A stretch of 64,000 nt of DNA from Streptomyces sp. I05A-00742 (GTDB lineage: Bacteria > Actinomycetota > Actinomycetes > Streptomycetales > Streptomycetaceae): contig NZ_JABETO010000016.1 of NCBI RefSeq assembly GCF_013055795.1, positions 22,871 through 86,870 of the forward strand, given 5' to 3'. The notes beneath the pieces were generated by a model. It had not been told where the DNA came from, did not search any database, and saw only the letters and a program-made list of their open reading frames with translations. Shown here in pieces: positions 6,809 through 16,152 of the stretch. Within the stretch, counting starts at the first letter, position 1. Each line of letters opens with the position of its first letter. The translations under genes and the position numbers were made by a program.

Positions 6809-9524
6809 CGGCGGCCACGCCGGCTCCACCCTTCACGCGCTGCGGGAGCTGGAGAGCGGCCCGCGCGGGCTGACGGAGGACGAGGCGGTCCGCCGGCTGG
6901 CGCGCCACGGCGAGAACGTCCTCCCCGGCCACCGTCCGCCCGGCCTGCCGCGCCGGTTCGGCCGCGGTCTGCGCGACCCGTTCACCGCCGTCCTCCTCTG
7001 TCTGGGCATCGTCTCCGCGGCGCTCGCCTCCTGGGGCACCGCCTGTGTGATCAGCGTGCTCGTCACGGTCAGCTGTGCCCTGCGGACCGCCGGCGAGCAC
7101 CGCGCGGACCGCGCGGCGACCTCCCTGCGGGACCTCGTCGCGACCACCGCCACCGTCCGCCGCCGCCCCGCGCCCGACGCGCCCCCGGCCCAGCGCGAAC
7201 TGCCCGTCGGCGAACTCGTGCCCGGCGACATCGTCCTCCTCGCCCCCGGCGACCTCGTCCCGGCGGACCTCCGCCTGCTCCGCACGACCGGGCTGACGGC
7301 CCACGAGGCCGCCCTGACGGGCGAGTCGGCCCCGGCGCGGAAACGGGCGCGGGACCTTGCGGAGGGCAGCCCAGGAGCCGCCACGGAGGGCGACAGCGGG
7401 CGGGACAGTACATCGTCGTCCGGGAGCGGCCGCGCGCCGTCCCTCACGCTCGTACCGGCGGGGCGGGCACACGTCAGCAGTCCGCCGGCGGACCACCCGG
7501 ACGACGTGGCGGAACCGCAACACCCCGACCCCACCCACCTCTGTTTCCAGGGCAGCAGCGTCGTCTCCGGGACCGCCACCGGCGTCGTCGTCGCGACCGG
7601 TGCCGCCACCAGGCTCTCCGGAGCCCTCCCCGGCGCGGGGAGGGATGCGCGGGGGCACCGCGTCACCCCGTTCGACCGCTCGGTCAACGGCATCGCCTGG
7701 ACGCTGATCCGGTTCATGCTGCTCACCGCGCCCCTCGTGCTGGTCGCGAACGCGCTGCTGCGCGGGCGGGGGCTGGAGACGGTGCCGTTCGCCGTGGCGG
7801 TGGCGGTCGGGCTGACGCCCGAGATGCTGCCCGTGGTGGTGACGGCGGCGCTGGCGCGCGGTGCCGCCGGCCTCGCGCGCGGCGGCGAGGTGATCGTACG
7901 GCGCCTCCCCGCCCTGCACGACCTGGGCGCCGTCGACGTCCTGTGCGTGGACAAGACGGGCACCCTCACACAGGACCGGCCCGTCCTCGACCACGCCGAG
8001 GACGCGCACGGCCGGGACGGCCACGACGTGGTGCACTGGGCCGCCGTCAACGCCCTGTGGACGCTCCACCTCGCCGAACTCCCCATGCCCGACGCGCTGG
8101 ACGAGGCCGTGCTCGACGCGGCGGGAGACGCCCTAGTGGCCGCCGAGGAGGAGTACGAAGGCGTCGCCGCCCTCCCCTGCGCCCCGGGCCGCCCGCTGTC
8201 CACCGCCGTCGTCCGGCGGACCGGCGACCCGCGGTTCGGCCTCTCCGGCGTCCACGTCCTGGTCGTCAAGGGCGCCCCCGAGGACGTGCTGGAGCGCTGC
8301 GCCCTCGAACCCGCCGAGCGCGCACGGCTGGCGCGGCGGGCCGCGGACCTCGCGGCGGACGGGCTCCGCGTGCTCGCCGTAGCCCGCGCCGAACGCCCGC
8401 CCCGCACCCGCCCCTACGGGCCCGCCGACGAGCGCGGTCTGGACTTCACCGGCTTCCTGGCCCTGCGCGACGCCGTGGCCCCCACCGCCGCGGAGGCACT
8501 GGAGGTCCTCGCGGAGCGGGGCATCGACGTGAAGGTGCTCACCGGCGACCACCCCGGCACGGCCGCCCGCGTCTGCCGCGACCTGGGCCTCGACCCCGGC
8601 GAGGTGGTCACCGCCGCCCGCGTCGACACCCTCACCGACCCGGAGCTGGCCCGGCTCGCCGCCCGTACGACGGTCTTCGCGCGCTGCACCCCCGACCACA
8701 AGGCCCGCGTCGTCCGGGCCCTGCGCGCGGACGGCCGCACCACCGGATTCCTCGGCGACGGCGTCAACGACCTGGCCGCCCTGCACGCCGCCGACGTGGG
8801 CATCTGCCCCCGCACGGGCGTCGACGTGGCGCGCGAGGCGGCCGATGTCGTCCTCGCCTCCAAGGACCTCACCGCCCTCGACCGGGCGGTGACCGCGGGG
8901 CGGCACAGCACCGGCAACATCGCCGCGTACCTGCGGATCACCCTGTCGTCCAACTTCGGCAACGTCATCGCCATGCTCGTCGCCGGGCTGCTCCTGCCGT
9001 TCCTGCCGATGCTCCCCGCCCAGGTCCTGGTCCAGAACCTGTGCTTCGACGCGGCCCAGCTCGCCCTCGCCTTCGACCGCCCCGACCCGACGGCGATACG
9101 CCGGCCGGCCCGCCTGCGCCCGCGCGACCTCCTGCGCTTCGTCACGGTCTTCGGCCTCCTCAACGCCGCCGCCGACCTCGCCACCTTCGCCGTCCTCGCC
9201 CTCGCGGTGCGCTCACTGGGGGACGACGGCGGTCAAGAAGCCTTCCACGCCGGATGGTTCACGGAAAACCTGCTCACCCAGGCCATGGTGATGCTCCTCC
9301 TCCGCTCCGGCCGCCACGCCGCCGAGGGCCGCACCCCCGGCCCGATCCGGCTCGCCACCACCGCCCTGGCCGTCGTGGGCCTGCTGCTCCCCCTCTCCCC
9401 CCTGGGCCCCACCCTCTCCATGACCACCCTCCCACCCCTCTCCTACCTCCTCCTCGCCACTGTCCTCGCTCTCTACGGCGCGGGTCTGGCAGTAGCCCGG
9501 GCCCGCTATGGGCGGCGGGGGTGA
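6792..9524 (+). CDS. mgtA: MgtA-like P-type cation-transporting ATPase
   Basis: A 910-residue P-type ATPase. Visible motifs are the actuator LTGESAPARKR, the membrane segment VGLTPEMLPVVVTAALARGA typical of type IIIB Mg2+ pumps, the phosphorylation site CVDKTGTLTQDRP, and the hinge GDGVNDLAALHAADVGI. About 50 extra residues rich in G/S/R follow the TGES loop (roughly 190-240), longer than in E. coli MgtA. GTG at 6792 lies inside the arsR end, pointing to coupled translation. Regulation by an ArsR protein is unusual for a Mg2+ pump, so another divalent metal cannot be excluded. A repeat array begins at its stop codon. Confidence 0.88.
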   Translation: MAWAPDGGHAGSTLHALRELESGPRGLTEDEAVRRLARHGENVLPGHRPPGLPRRFGRGLRDPFTAVLLCLGIVSAALASWGTACVISVLVTVSCALRTAGEHRADRAATSLRDLVATTATVRRRPAPDAPPAQRELPVGELVPGDIVLLAPGDLVPADLRLLRTTGLTAHEAALTGESAPARKRARDLAEGSPGAATEGDSGRDSTSSSGSGRAPSLTLVPAGRAHVSSPPADHPDDVAEPQHPDPTHLCFQGSSVVSGTATGVVVATGAATRLSGALPGAGRDARGHRVTPFDRSVNGIAWTLIRFMLLTAPLVLVANALLRGRGLETVPFAVAVAVGLTPEMLPVVVTAALARGAAGLARGGEVIVRRLPALHDLGAVDVLCVDKTGTLTQDRPVLDHAEDAHGRDGHDVVHWAAVNALWTLHLAELPMPDALDEAVLDAAGDALVAAEEEYEGVAALPCAPGRPLSTAVVRRTGDPRFGLSGVHVLVVKGAPEDVLERCALEPAERARLARRAADLAADGLRVLAVARAERPPRTRPYGPADERGLDFTGFLALRDAVAPTAAEALEVLAERGIDVKVLTGDHPGTAARVCRDLGLDPGEVVTAARVDTLTDPELARLAARTTVFARCTPDHKARVVRALRADGRTTGFLGDGVNDLAALHAADVGICPRTGVDVAREAADVVLASKDLTALDRAVTAGRHSTGNIAAYLRITLSSNFGNVIAMLVAGLLLPFLPMLPAQVLVQNLCFDAAQLALAFDRPDPTAIRRPARLRPRDLLRFVTVFGLLNAAADLATFAVLALAVRSLGDDGGQEAFHAGWFTENLLTQAMVMLLLRSGRHAAEGRTPGPIRLATTALAVVGLLLPLSPLGPTLSMTTLPPLSYLLLATVLALYGAGLAVARARYGRRG

Positions 9525-10050
9525 GCGGTTTACGTGGCCGGTGCTTGGCCGACCGCCTCCGGTTTCGTTGTTGCGCGCGTGTAGAAAAGCGGCGGGCTGC
9601 GGAGGAGGGGGTGCGCGGGCGGGGGTTGTCGGCCGTCTCTGGGCCGGTGGGTGGGGCGGCAGCGGTGGGCGGTTTACATGGCGGGTGCTCGGCCGTCCAC
9701 CCCCGTTTCGTCGTTGCGCGCGTGTTGAAAGCGGCTGGCTGCGGAGGGGGGAGCCCCGGCGGTGAAGTGCTGGTATGTGGGTGGGGCGGGGTCGGTGGGC
9801 GGTTTACATGGCGGGTAATTGGCCGACCGTCCCTCTCGTCGTTGCGCGCCCAAAAGCGGGCTGGCTACGGAAGGGGGAGCCCGGCGGTGAAGTGCGGGTG
9901 TGGGGGTGGGGGCGGCAGCGGTGGGCGGTTTACATGGCCGGTGGTCGGCCGACCGTCCCTCTCGTCGTTGCGTGCGCCCAAAAGCGGCTGGCTACGGAGG
10001 AGGTGGGCGGGCGGCCCGGGGCCGGTTGTCCGGCTTGCGGGCCGGTGGGA
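9525..10050 (+). repeat. repeat family A, four direct copies
   Basis: Four copies start with GGTTTAC(A/G)TGGC at 9527, 9671, 9801 and 9927, a period of 126-144 bp. A shared core reads GGCCGACCGTCCCTCTCGTC, then GTTGCGCGCG, CAAAAGCGG and CTGGCTACGG. Copies differ by substitutions and small indels. The first begins immediately at the mgtA stop codon. The open frames here (GRFTW-like peptides in several frames) are repeat translations and not genes. Confidence 0.85.
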
Positions 10051-10053
10051 CGG

Positions 10054-10560
10054 GAAGTGGTGGATCCGGGCGGCCGGACACGGCGTGTCGCGCCGAAACC
10101 CCGCCCGAATCCACCACTTCCATCCGGCCCCGGTTTCATCAACCCCACTCGCCTCATTCACCACACCACCCCGGCCATTCACGGGGAAGAGGCATGCAGC
10201 CAGGATGACCGTCCGGCTGCCAGGCCAGCGGGACAGCAACCGGTAGATTCGGGCGGCCAAACACGGCGTGTCGCGCCGAAAACCCGCCCCAATCCACCAC
10301 TTCCGTCCGACCCCGAGCCCACCAACCCCACACACCTCATTCACCACACCACCCGGCCATCCACAGGGAAGAGGCATGCAGCCGGGCCGGCCGTCCGGCC
10401 AGCGGCACTGGGACGACAACCGGTAGATCCGGGCGGCCGAACACAGCGTGTCGGCCCGAAAACCCGCCCCAATCCACCACTCCCGCCCACGCCTCGGCCC
10501 ACCAACACCCCGCACCCCACCGGCCACACCACCCCAGCCCCCAGAGACCCGCACCGGCCA
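10054..10560. repeat. repeat family B, three direct copies
   Basis: Units beginning GAT(C/T)CGGGCGGCC lie at 10063, 10246 and 10426, a period of about 180 bp. Shared pieces are CACGGCGTGTCG, AATCCACCACTTCC, CTCATTCACCACACCACC, GGGAAGAGGCATGCAGCC and GACAACCGGTA. The last copy decays after about 10500. Copy 1 contains a perfect 12-bp inverted repeat, GAAGTGGTGGAT (10054-10065) with its complement at 10109-10120. No gene is credible here. Confidence 0.8.
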
Positions 10561-10589
10561 ACCCAGGCTCGCCGCCACCCCCCGCTCCT

Positions 10590-10995
10590 GCCCAGCCCGC
10601 CGCATTTCGGCACGCGCAACGACGAAACCGGCAGACGGCCAAGCACCCGCCACGTAAACCCCTCGCCGACCCCGCCCCACCCACCGGCTCGGAGACGGCC
10701 GACGACGCCCGACCGCGCGCCCCCTCTTCCGTAGCCAGCCGCTTTTGGGCGCGCGCAACGGCGAGAGGGACGGTCGGCCACATACCCGCCATGTAAACCG
10801 CCCACCGACCCCGTCCCCACCCACACACCGGCACTTCACCGCCGGGGCTCCCCCTCCGCAGCCCGCCGTTTTTCAACACGCGCGCAACGACGAAAGGGGG
10901 GTGGGCGGCCAAGCACCGGCCATGTAGACCGCCCACCGCAGCCGCCCCACCCACCGGCCCGCACCCTCCGCAGCACACCGGTCAGCACACCACTC
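10590..10995 (-). repeat. repeat family A, three inverted copies
   Basis: Three copies of family A lie on the minus strand, recognised by GT(A/G)(A/G)AC ends near 10660, 10793 and 10925 and the complementary cores GCGCGCAACG and CCGCTTTTGG. They point toward the plus-strand copies, with the B family between. They lie downstream of the TPM-protein gene in that gene's own orientation, mirroring the arrangement after mgtA. Confidence 0.8.
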
Positions 10996-11009
10996 GGCCC
11001 ACCGGGGAA

Positions 11010-12389
11010 TCACCAATCCCCGCCGCCGAACCCTCCCCCGTCCCCGCCGCCGAAGCCGCCGCCGTCGCCCCAGCCACCGCCACCGCCGCCGAAGTCGCCG
11101 GAGTTGAAGTCGGAGCCGGAGTAGTCACCGCCCTCGGCGCCGCTGTCGCCTCCGCCGCCGCCGAAGTCGGAGGCGTAGGCGGGGCCGCTGAGCATGCTGC
11201 CGAGCATGGTGCCCATGAGGAGGCCGGGGAGGATGCCGCCGCCGAAGTACCCGCCCGCCCAGGGGGCGTAGGCCGGGCCGGCGTTCCAGTACGGCTGCGG
11301 GCCCTGGGCGGTCTGCACCGTGCGGGACATGGGTTCCTCGCCGTCGGCGACCCGGGTGGCGTCGGCGCGGCAGGCGGGGACGGTGCGGGGGGCGCCGCCC
11401 GGGGGCGCCCATTCGACGTCCTCGACGGAGAGACCGTGCCGGGGGTCGAAGAAGCAGGGCAGCCGGCGTTCGGGCAGCGGCGCGCCGGTGCGGCGGGCGG
11501 CGAGGGTGGCGAGGGCGAACCGGCCGTTGTCCAGGGACTCGGTCACGGCCGTGACCTCCTGCGGCCTGGTCGCCGCCGCGATCCGGCGCTTGGCCTCCTC
11601 GTACGCGTCGAGGGCCTGCTCGTAGTCGTGGCGCATGGCGTCGGTGGCGCCGGTCTCCGAGGGGGAGAAGTCCAGCCGGTCCAGTTCCTCGCCGAACGCG
11701 GTGATGTCCTCGTCGACGACGACCCGCAGGGCCTCCAGCTCGGCGCGCTCGCGCTCCTGGCGCTTCTTCTTGTTCCGCCGGTAGAGGGCGTAGGCCCCAC
11801 CCGCGCCGGCGACGACGACCGCGCCGCCGACGATCAGTCCGGTGGACCCGTCACCGGAGTCGGAGCCGCCCCAGGAGCTCGGGGCGTGGCCCTTGGCGGT
11901 CTTGATCGCCCCGTCGACGAAGGCGTTGAGCTCGGTGCTCGCGTTGGCGTTGTCGTTGCGGCGGACGGAGTCCCGGAGATTGACCACGGCGTTGTTGGAC
12001 ATCACCTTGCGGTCGGCGCCGGCGTTGAACTTGTCGCCGAGCCGGATGGCGTAGACGCCGCTGATGCCGACCTCGGTCCGCAGGTCCTTCAGGACGCTTC
12101 CCTGCGGGAACTCGGGAGCGTCCGGCAGCACGGCCACGAACACCGGCTTGCCCGCGTCCTTGATCTTCTTCGCCAGCGCGTCGGCGTCGGCCGACGACAG
12201 CTGGGCGGAGGCCCGGGGATCGACGTAGACCGGGCTCTTCTTCAGCCCGGCGGCCACCTCGTTCAGTCCGGTGGCGGCATGGGCGGCCGGGGCGAGGGCA
12301 GCCGAGCCGGCCACCAGCAGCAGAGCCGCGACGAGCACTGCGAAGAGGGCCGACAGGGGCCTGGGCAACGCCCTGGGGGTGGCGGGCAT
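11010..12389 (-). CDS. TPM-domain membrane protein with glycine-rich tail
   Basis: 459 residues. A signal peptide (about 1-38, ending AAHAA) is followed by a TPM domain (about 40-185) of the type found in photosystem II repair and phosphatase-like proteins. A single transmembrane helix near GLIVGGAVVVAGAGGAYALY precedes a charged coiled-coil-like region (KKKRQERERAELEAL). The last 60 residues are almost only G/D/F/S/W. The start at 12389 has a GAGGAGC ribosome site; the longer frame to 12491 is rejected. It is probably an envelope protein. Its exact job is unknown. Confidence 0.82.
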   Translation of the reverse strand: MPATPRALPRPLSALFAVLVAALLLVAGSAALAPAAHAATGLNEVAAGLKKSPVYVDPRASAQLSSADADALAKKIKDAGKPVFVAVLPDAPEFPQGSVLKDLRTEVGISGVYAIRLGDKFNAGADRKVMSNNAVVNLRDSVRRNDNANASTELNAFVDGAIKTAKGHAPSSWGGSDSGDGSTGLIVGGAVVVAGAGGAYALYRRNKKKRQERERAELEALRVVVDEDITAFGEELDRLDFSPSETGATDAMRHDYEQALDAYEEAKRRIAAATRPQEVTAVTESLDNGRFALATLAARRTGAPLPERRLPCFFDPRHGLSVEDVEWAPPGGAPRTVPACRADATRVADGEEPMSRTVQTAQGPQPYWNAGPAYAPWAGGYFGGGILPGLLMGTMLGSMLSGPAYASDFGGGGGDSGAEGGDYSGSDFNSGDFGGGGGGWGDGGGFGGGDGGGFGGGDW

Positions 12390-12586
12390 GGTGGTGCTCC
12401 TCGGGCAGAGAGGTAGGGCAGGTGGGGCAGGGCGAGAACCCTTGCCGGATTTCCGGAGGAATGGGAGGGAGAAGTCATTCATCAAGATCACGAACTTACT
12501 CTGCGTTTACCAATACAACGGACTATTCAGACACTCGGTTCCCCCTGAGCTCTCATGTCACCCCTCCCCCGTCACCCGTTCTCCTG
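12390..12586. other. AT-richer intergenic gap upstream of the TPM gene
   Basis: About 200 bases with a clear AT-rich patch around 12480-12545, unlike the rest of the window. It should hold the promoter of the minus-strand TPM gene. I cannot fix a -10/-35 pair. No small gene is supported. Confidence 0.4.
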
Positions 12587-14035
12587 TCACCCATAGGACA
12601 GACCGGGACACGGGTTGCCGTCGGCCGACCGCGTCGCCTCGGCCGTCGCCCCGGTCACCTCCCCGGCCGTCTCTTTCGACCCCGACGATCCGAAATCCCG
12701 CCCGAGGGTGACGGAAATGCCCTGCTCGGCGGCGCCCCGGACGAACGCCCCGGGGAAGAGCCCGGCCAGGGTCCGGGCGCGCCCCGCCTGCCCCGGGCCG
12801 AACTCGATCACCGTGGTGCCCTCGTCGCGCCCCTCGGCCGTGGTGGCCCGGGTGACCGTGTAGCCGTGCCGCTGGAGGAGGCCGGAGGCCCGGGCCGCGA
12901 GCCCGTCGACGTGTGTGGCGTTGACGACGGAGACCCGGACACCCGCCCCCGACCCCGGCCCCGCCCCGGCGCTCCCGCCACCGCCACCGCCCTTCGGACC
13001 TCCGCCCTTCCCATCCCCCGCGCCCCCGCCCTTGATCGCCCGGTCCTCCCGCAGCGCGCCCCACAGCGCGTCGGCCTCGGACCGGACGACCGCCACCCGG
13101 TCGCCCTCGTAACGCCAGGGCATCGTGACGAACGTGATGTCCTGCGGGTCGATGCCCTTCAGGGACGTCGCGAACGACAGCAGCTTGTCCACCGAGCCCA
13201 GCCCGGGATCCACGGTCAGGGACTTGGTGGCCGCGTTCGCCAGCGGGAGCAGCGTGGTGGGGTCGAGGCCCCGGTCCCGCACCTTTTCGATCAGTGCGGC
13301 GACGAACGCCTGTTGGCGGCGTATGCGCCCGATGTCGGAGCCGTCGCCGATGCCGTGCCGGACCCGTACGTAGTCCAGTGCCTGCCGGCCGGAGACGGTC
13401 TGCCGGCCCTTCTTGAAGAGGAGGTCGCCGCGGGCGCCGCGGTGCGGGTCGAGGTCGCCCTCGTAGACGTCCTGGGGCACGCAGACCTCGACGCCGCCCA
13501 CGGCGTCGGTCATCGCGGCGAAGCCCGCGAAGTCAACGACGACGGTGTGGTCGACGCGCAGCCCGGTGAGCTTCTCGACCGTGTTCTGGGTGCAGGCCGG
13601 GTTGCCCTCGGCCGTACCGCCCACGGAGAAGGCGGAGTTGAACATGGCCCGGCTCCGGGCGGCCGTCCAGCTGCCGTCGGGGAGCCGGCAGGGCGGGATG
13701 TCCACGAGCGCGTCCCGGGGGATGGAGACGGCGGCGGCCCGTTCGCCGTCCCCGTACACGTGCAGCAGGAAGGCCGTGTCCGAGCGGCCGGTCCGCCCGG
13801 TGCCGCCGCCCAGGTCCCGGTTGCCGCCGGCGCGCGAGTCGGAGCCGATGACGAGGACGTTGCTGCCGGCGGCCGTGCCGCGGGGCCGGTCCCGGGCGAT
13901 GCCGTCGGCGTCGAAGACGCCGAGGTTGCCGTCGAGCCGCAGGTAGGTCCATCCGGCGGCGGCCACCAGCAGCACCAGGATTACCAGCGACGCGGTGCCG
14001 AAGCCCCCGGCGCCCCTCCCGCCTCCCCCGCTCAT
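12587..14035 (-). CDS. LytR-CpsA-Psr (LCP) family cell-wall ligase with LytR_C domain
   Basis: 482 residues. One N-terminal membrane helix (TASLVILVLLVAAAGWTYL) anchors an extracellular LCP domain with NVLVIGSDSR, SDTAFLLHVYG, AAVSIPRDALVDIP and the late RIRRQQAFVAAL block; the arginines and aspartates of the pyrophosphate site are present. A Gly/Lys-rich linker leads to a C-terminal LytR_C domain (VRVSVVNATHVDGLAARASGLL). Such enzymes attach teichoic or other anionic polymers to peptidoglycan. Start at 14035 is chosen because the membrane helix follows closely; an ATG at about 14087 is possible. Confidence 0.87.
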   Translation of the reverse strand: MSGGGGRGAGGFGTASLVILVLLVAAAGWTYLRLDGNLGVFDADGIARDRPRGTAAGSNVLVIGSDSRAGGNRDLGGGTGRTGRSDTAFLLHVYGDGERAAAVSIPRDALVDIPPCRLPDGSWTAARSRAMFNSAFSVGGTAEGNPACTQNTVEKLTGLRVDHTVVVDFAGFAAMTDAVGGVEVCVPQDVYEGDLDPHRGARGDLLFKKGRQTVSGRQALDYVRVRHGIGDGSDIGRIRRQQAFVAALIEKVRDRGLDPTTLLPLANAATKSLTVDPGLGSVDKLLSFATSLKGIDPQDITFVTMPWRYEGDRVAVVRSEADALWGALREDRAIKGGGAGDGKGGGPKGGGGGGSAGAGPGSGAGVRVSVVNATHVDGLAARASGLLQRHGYTVTRATTAEGRDEGTTVIEFGPGQAGRARTLAGLFPGAFVRGAAEQGISVTLGRDFGSSGSKETAGEVTGATAEATRSADGNPCPGLSYG

Positions 14036-14240
14036 ACCCGTGCCCCCATCCGCCGTCCCGCCCCGTCCGGCCCTTGTTCCTCTCATCCCCAGAGACGGGC
14101 AGAAGTCACCTTTGGTTGTTCGATTGCGCAATTCTGCAAGTATGATGGTCCGAGCCGCGCGGCGGTACGGCCGCCCGCGGACCGGAACACGGAAACCGGA
14201 ATCGCGGAACCCGGAAGCACAGAGAAAGCAGGTGGCCGTC
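14036..14240. promoter_or_regulatory. divergent promoter region between LCP gene and tatA
   Basis: The gap contains a good -10 like TATGAT (14141-14146) preceded by TTGTTC (14116-14121) at a loose 19-base spacing, reading toward tatA. A small palindrome TTGCGCAA lies between the two elements. The assignment is tentative. Confidence 0.4.
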
Positions 14241-14501
14241 GTGCTGCGCAACGCCCTCGAACCCTGGCACCTCGTGGTCGTCCTGGTCGTCCTCGTCGTG
14301 GTCTTCGGCTCCAAGAAGCTGCCCGACATGGCGCGCGCCCTCGGCAAGTCCGCGCGCATCCTCAAGAGCGAGGCCAGGGCCATGAAGAACGATCCCGCGC
14401 CCGCCCCCGCGTCCACCCCCGCGTCGAACGCGTCGAGCACGTCGAACGCGTCGAGCAGTGGAAGCCCCATCACCCCCACCGCTGTTGACAGCTCCCGCTG
14501 A
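14241..14501 (+). CDS. tatA: TatA-type twin-arginine translocase subunit
   Basis: An 86-residue protein with a hydrophobic helix LVVVLVVLVVVFGSKKLPDMARALG followed by an amphipathic helix GKSARILKSEARAMK; the FG-x-KKLP(D/E) signature of TatA is intact. The tail is a low-complexity A/P/S/N stretch. TatA oligomers form the translocation path for folded Tat substrates. I use the GTG at 14241 (AGCAGG upstream); GTG at 14232 is an alternative. It is an extra tatA away from any tatC, directly upstream of a secreted phosphatase whose signal contains RR. Confidence 0.85.
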   Translation: MLRNALEPWHLVVVLVVLVVVFGSKKLPDMARALGKSARILKSEARAMKNDPAPAPASTPASNASSTSNASSSGSPITPTAVDSSR

Positions 14502-14514
14502 CCTCGCCGTCACC
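14497..14514 (+). promoter_or_regulatory. probable PHO box
   Basis: GCTGACC (14497-14503) and CGTCACC (14508-14514) are direct repeats set 11 bases apart, the spacing of PhoP-binding direct repeat units in Streptomyces. A weaker GTTGACA at 14484 precedes them. They overlap the tatA stop codon and lie about 85 bases before an alkaline phosphatase start, a sensible place for PhoP control. Confidence 0.5.
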
Positions 14515-14596
14515 TGGTATTGCGCTCCCGTACACCCTCGCTTGGTGAGCTTCCTGCGGCCGGGCACACCGCCGGCCCACGAGGAAGGAAAACACC

Positions 14597-15976
14597 ATGG
14601 GTTCTCGTCCGTACGGGCGTCGTCTCGCCTGGGGCGCCGCCGCACTGCTCGTCGCCGGTGTCGCGGTGCCGGCCGCGGCCTCCGCGTCCGACGGCGGCGG
14701 CCGCACGGACCGGACGGCCGACTCGGCCGTCGCCGACCGGGTCCACGGTCCCAAGAAGGCCAAGAACGTCATCCTGCTCATCGGTGACGGCATGGGCGAC
14801 TCGGAGATCACCCTCGCCCGGGACTACACCGTGGGCGCCGCGGGCCGACTGAACATGGACAAGTTCCCGATGACCGGCGCCTACACCACCTACGCGGTGG
14901 ACAAGAACGGCAAGCCGGACTACGTCACGGACTCGGCGGCGAGCGGCACCGGCTGGGCGACCGGCCACAAGACCGTCAACGGCCGGATATCCAAGACGCC
15001 GGGCAGCGACAAGCCGATGACCACGATCCTGGAGCTCGCGCAGCGGAACGGGCTCGCCACCGGCAGCGTCACCACCGCCGAGCTCACCGACGCCACCCCG
15101 GCCGTCCTCGCCTCGCACGCCACCGACCGCAGCTGCCAGGGCCCGGCCGACATGAAGGAGTGCCCGAACGACACGGTCGCCAAGGGCGGTCCCGGCTCGA
15201 TCGCCGAGCAGAGCGTCAACCACAAGGTGGACGTGCTGCTGGGCGGCGGCAGGCAGCGCTTCGACCAGAAGGTCACCGAGGGCCGGTACAAGGGCCTGAC
15301 CGTCACCCAGCAGGCCGAGAAGCTCGGCTACCAGGTGGTCACCGACGCCAAGGGCCTCGGCAAGGCACGGTCCGGCAAGCCCGTCCTCGGCCTCTTCGCC
15401 CCCGGCAACGTCCCGGTCGAGTGGACCGGCAAGGCCGCCGCCCAGGGCGGCACCGCGCCGCAGCGCTGCACGACGGACAACCCGGAGCGCAAGGCCGGCA
15501 CCCCCAGCCTGGAGGAGCAGACCAAGAAGGCCCTCCAGCTGCTGGAGCAGAAGCAGCGGGGCAAGAAGGGCTTCTTCCTCCAGGTGGAGGGCGCCTCGAT
15601 CGACAAGCGCGACCACGCCGCCGACCCCTGCGGCCAGATCGGCGAGACCGCGGCCCTCGACCGGGCCGTGAAGGTCGCCCGCGCCTACGCCGCGCAGCAC
15701 CCGGACACCCTGGTCGTCACCACCGCCGACCACGGCCACACCAGCCAGATCGTGCCGCTGGAGGCCACCCCGCCCGGTCTGTCCTCGACGCTGGTCACCA
15801 ACGAGGGTCAGCAGCTCAAGGTCAACTACTCGACCAACACCCCGGGCAAGTCCCAGGAGCACACCGGCACCCAGGTCCGTATCGCCGCCCAGGGCCCGCA
15901 GGCCGAGCGCGTCCTCGGGGTGACCGACCAGACCCAGCTCTTCACCACCCTCCGGACGGCGCTCTCCCTGCGCTGA
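14597..15976 (+). CDS. phoA: secreted alkaline phosphatase
   Basis: 459 residues of the PhoA family. The signal peptide has GRRLAWGAAALLVAG, possibly Tat-type. The first metal motif is LLIGDGMGDSEI; the nucleophile serine lies in TDSAASGTGWATGHKT; later metal ligands are in EGASIDKRDHAAD and TTADHGHTSQI. It hydrolyses phosphomonoesters outside the cell to supply phosphate. A GAAGGAAA ribosome site precedes the ATG. The putative PHO box upstream and the HAD phosphatase elsewhere in the window fit phosphate scavenging. Confidence 0.9.
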   Translation: MGSRPYGRRLAWGAAALLVAGVAVPAAASASDGGGRTDRTADSAVADRVHGPKKAKNVILLIGDGMGDSEITLARDYTVGAAGRLNMDKFPMTGAYTTYAVDKNGKPDYVTDSAASGTGWATGHKTVNGRISKTPGSDKPMTTILELAQRNGLATGSVTTAELTDATPAVLASHATDRSCQGPADMKECPNDTVAKGGPGSIAEQSVNHKVDVLLGGGRQRFDQKVTEGRYKGLTVTQQAEKLGYQVVTDAKGLGKARSGKPVLGLFAPGNVPVEWTGKAAAQGGTAPQRCTTDNPERKAGTPSLEEQTKKALQLLEQKQRGKKGFFLQVEGASIDKRDHAADPCGQIGETAALDRAVKVARAYAAQHPDTLVVTTADHGHTSQIVPLEATPPGLSSTLVTNEGQQLKVNYSTNTPGKSQEHTGTQVRIAAQGPQAERVLGVTDQTQLFTTLRTALSLR

Positions 15977-15988
15977 TCACCGGACCCC

Positions 15989-16031
15989 TGGGGCCCGGCC
16001 GGCCGGAGGAAGCTCCGGAGGCCGGGCCCCA
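15989..16031 (+). terminator. hairpin after alkaline phosphatase
   Basis: TGGGGCCCGGCC (15989-16000) pairs perfectly with 16020-16031, and the loop contains a second small stem (CCGGAG/CTCCGG). It starts 13 bases after the phoA stop codon. Confidence 0.8.
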
Positions 16032-16152
16032 CGGGCTCTCCTGTGGGTTGTGCCAGTTATCCCGCCGGAACGTTGGTGGAATTCTCCTCGCTCCCGGGAC
16101 GGGTGGGGTCAACACTGGGGGTTCGGATCATTCGCCCCAGGAGGAACCACCG

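Noticed and set aside
9508..10840. Several open frames of 60-320 codons on both strands
   Set aside because: They are translations of repeat families A and B in different frames, with no ribosome sites or conserved domains.
9525..10995. CRISPR array
   Set aside because: Units are 126-183 bp and variable throughout, with no short constant repeat and unique spacers, and no cas genes.
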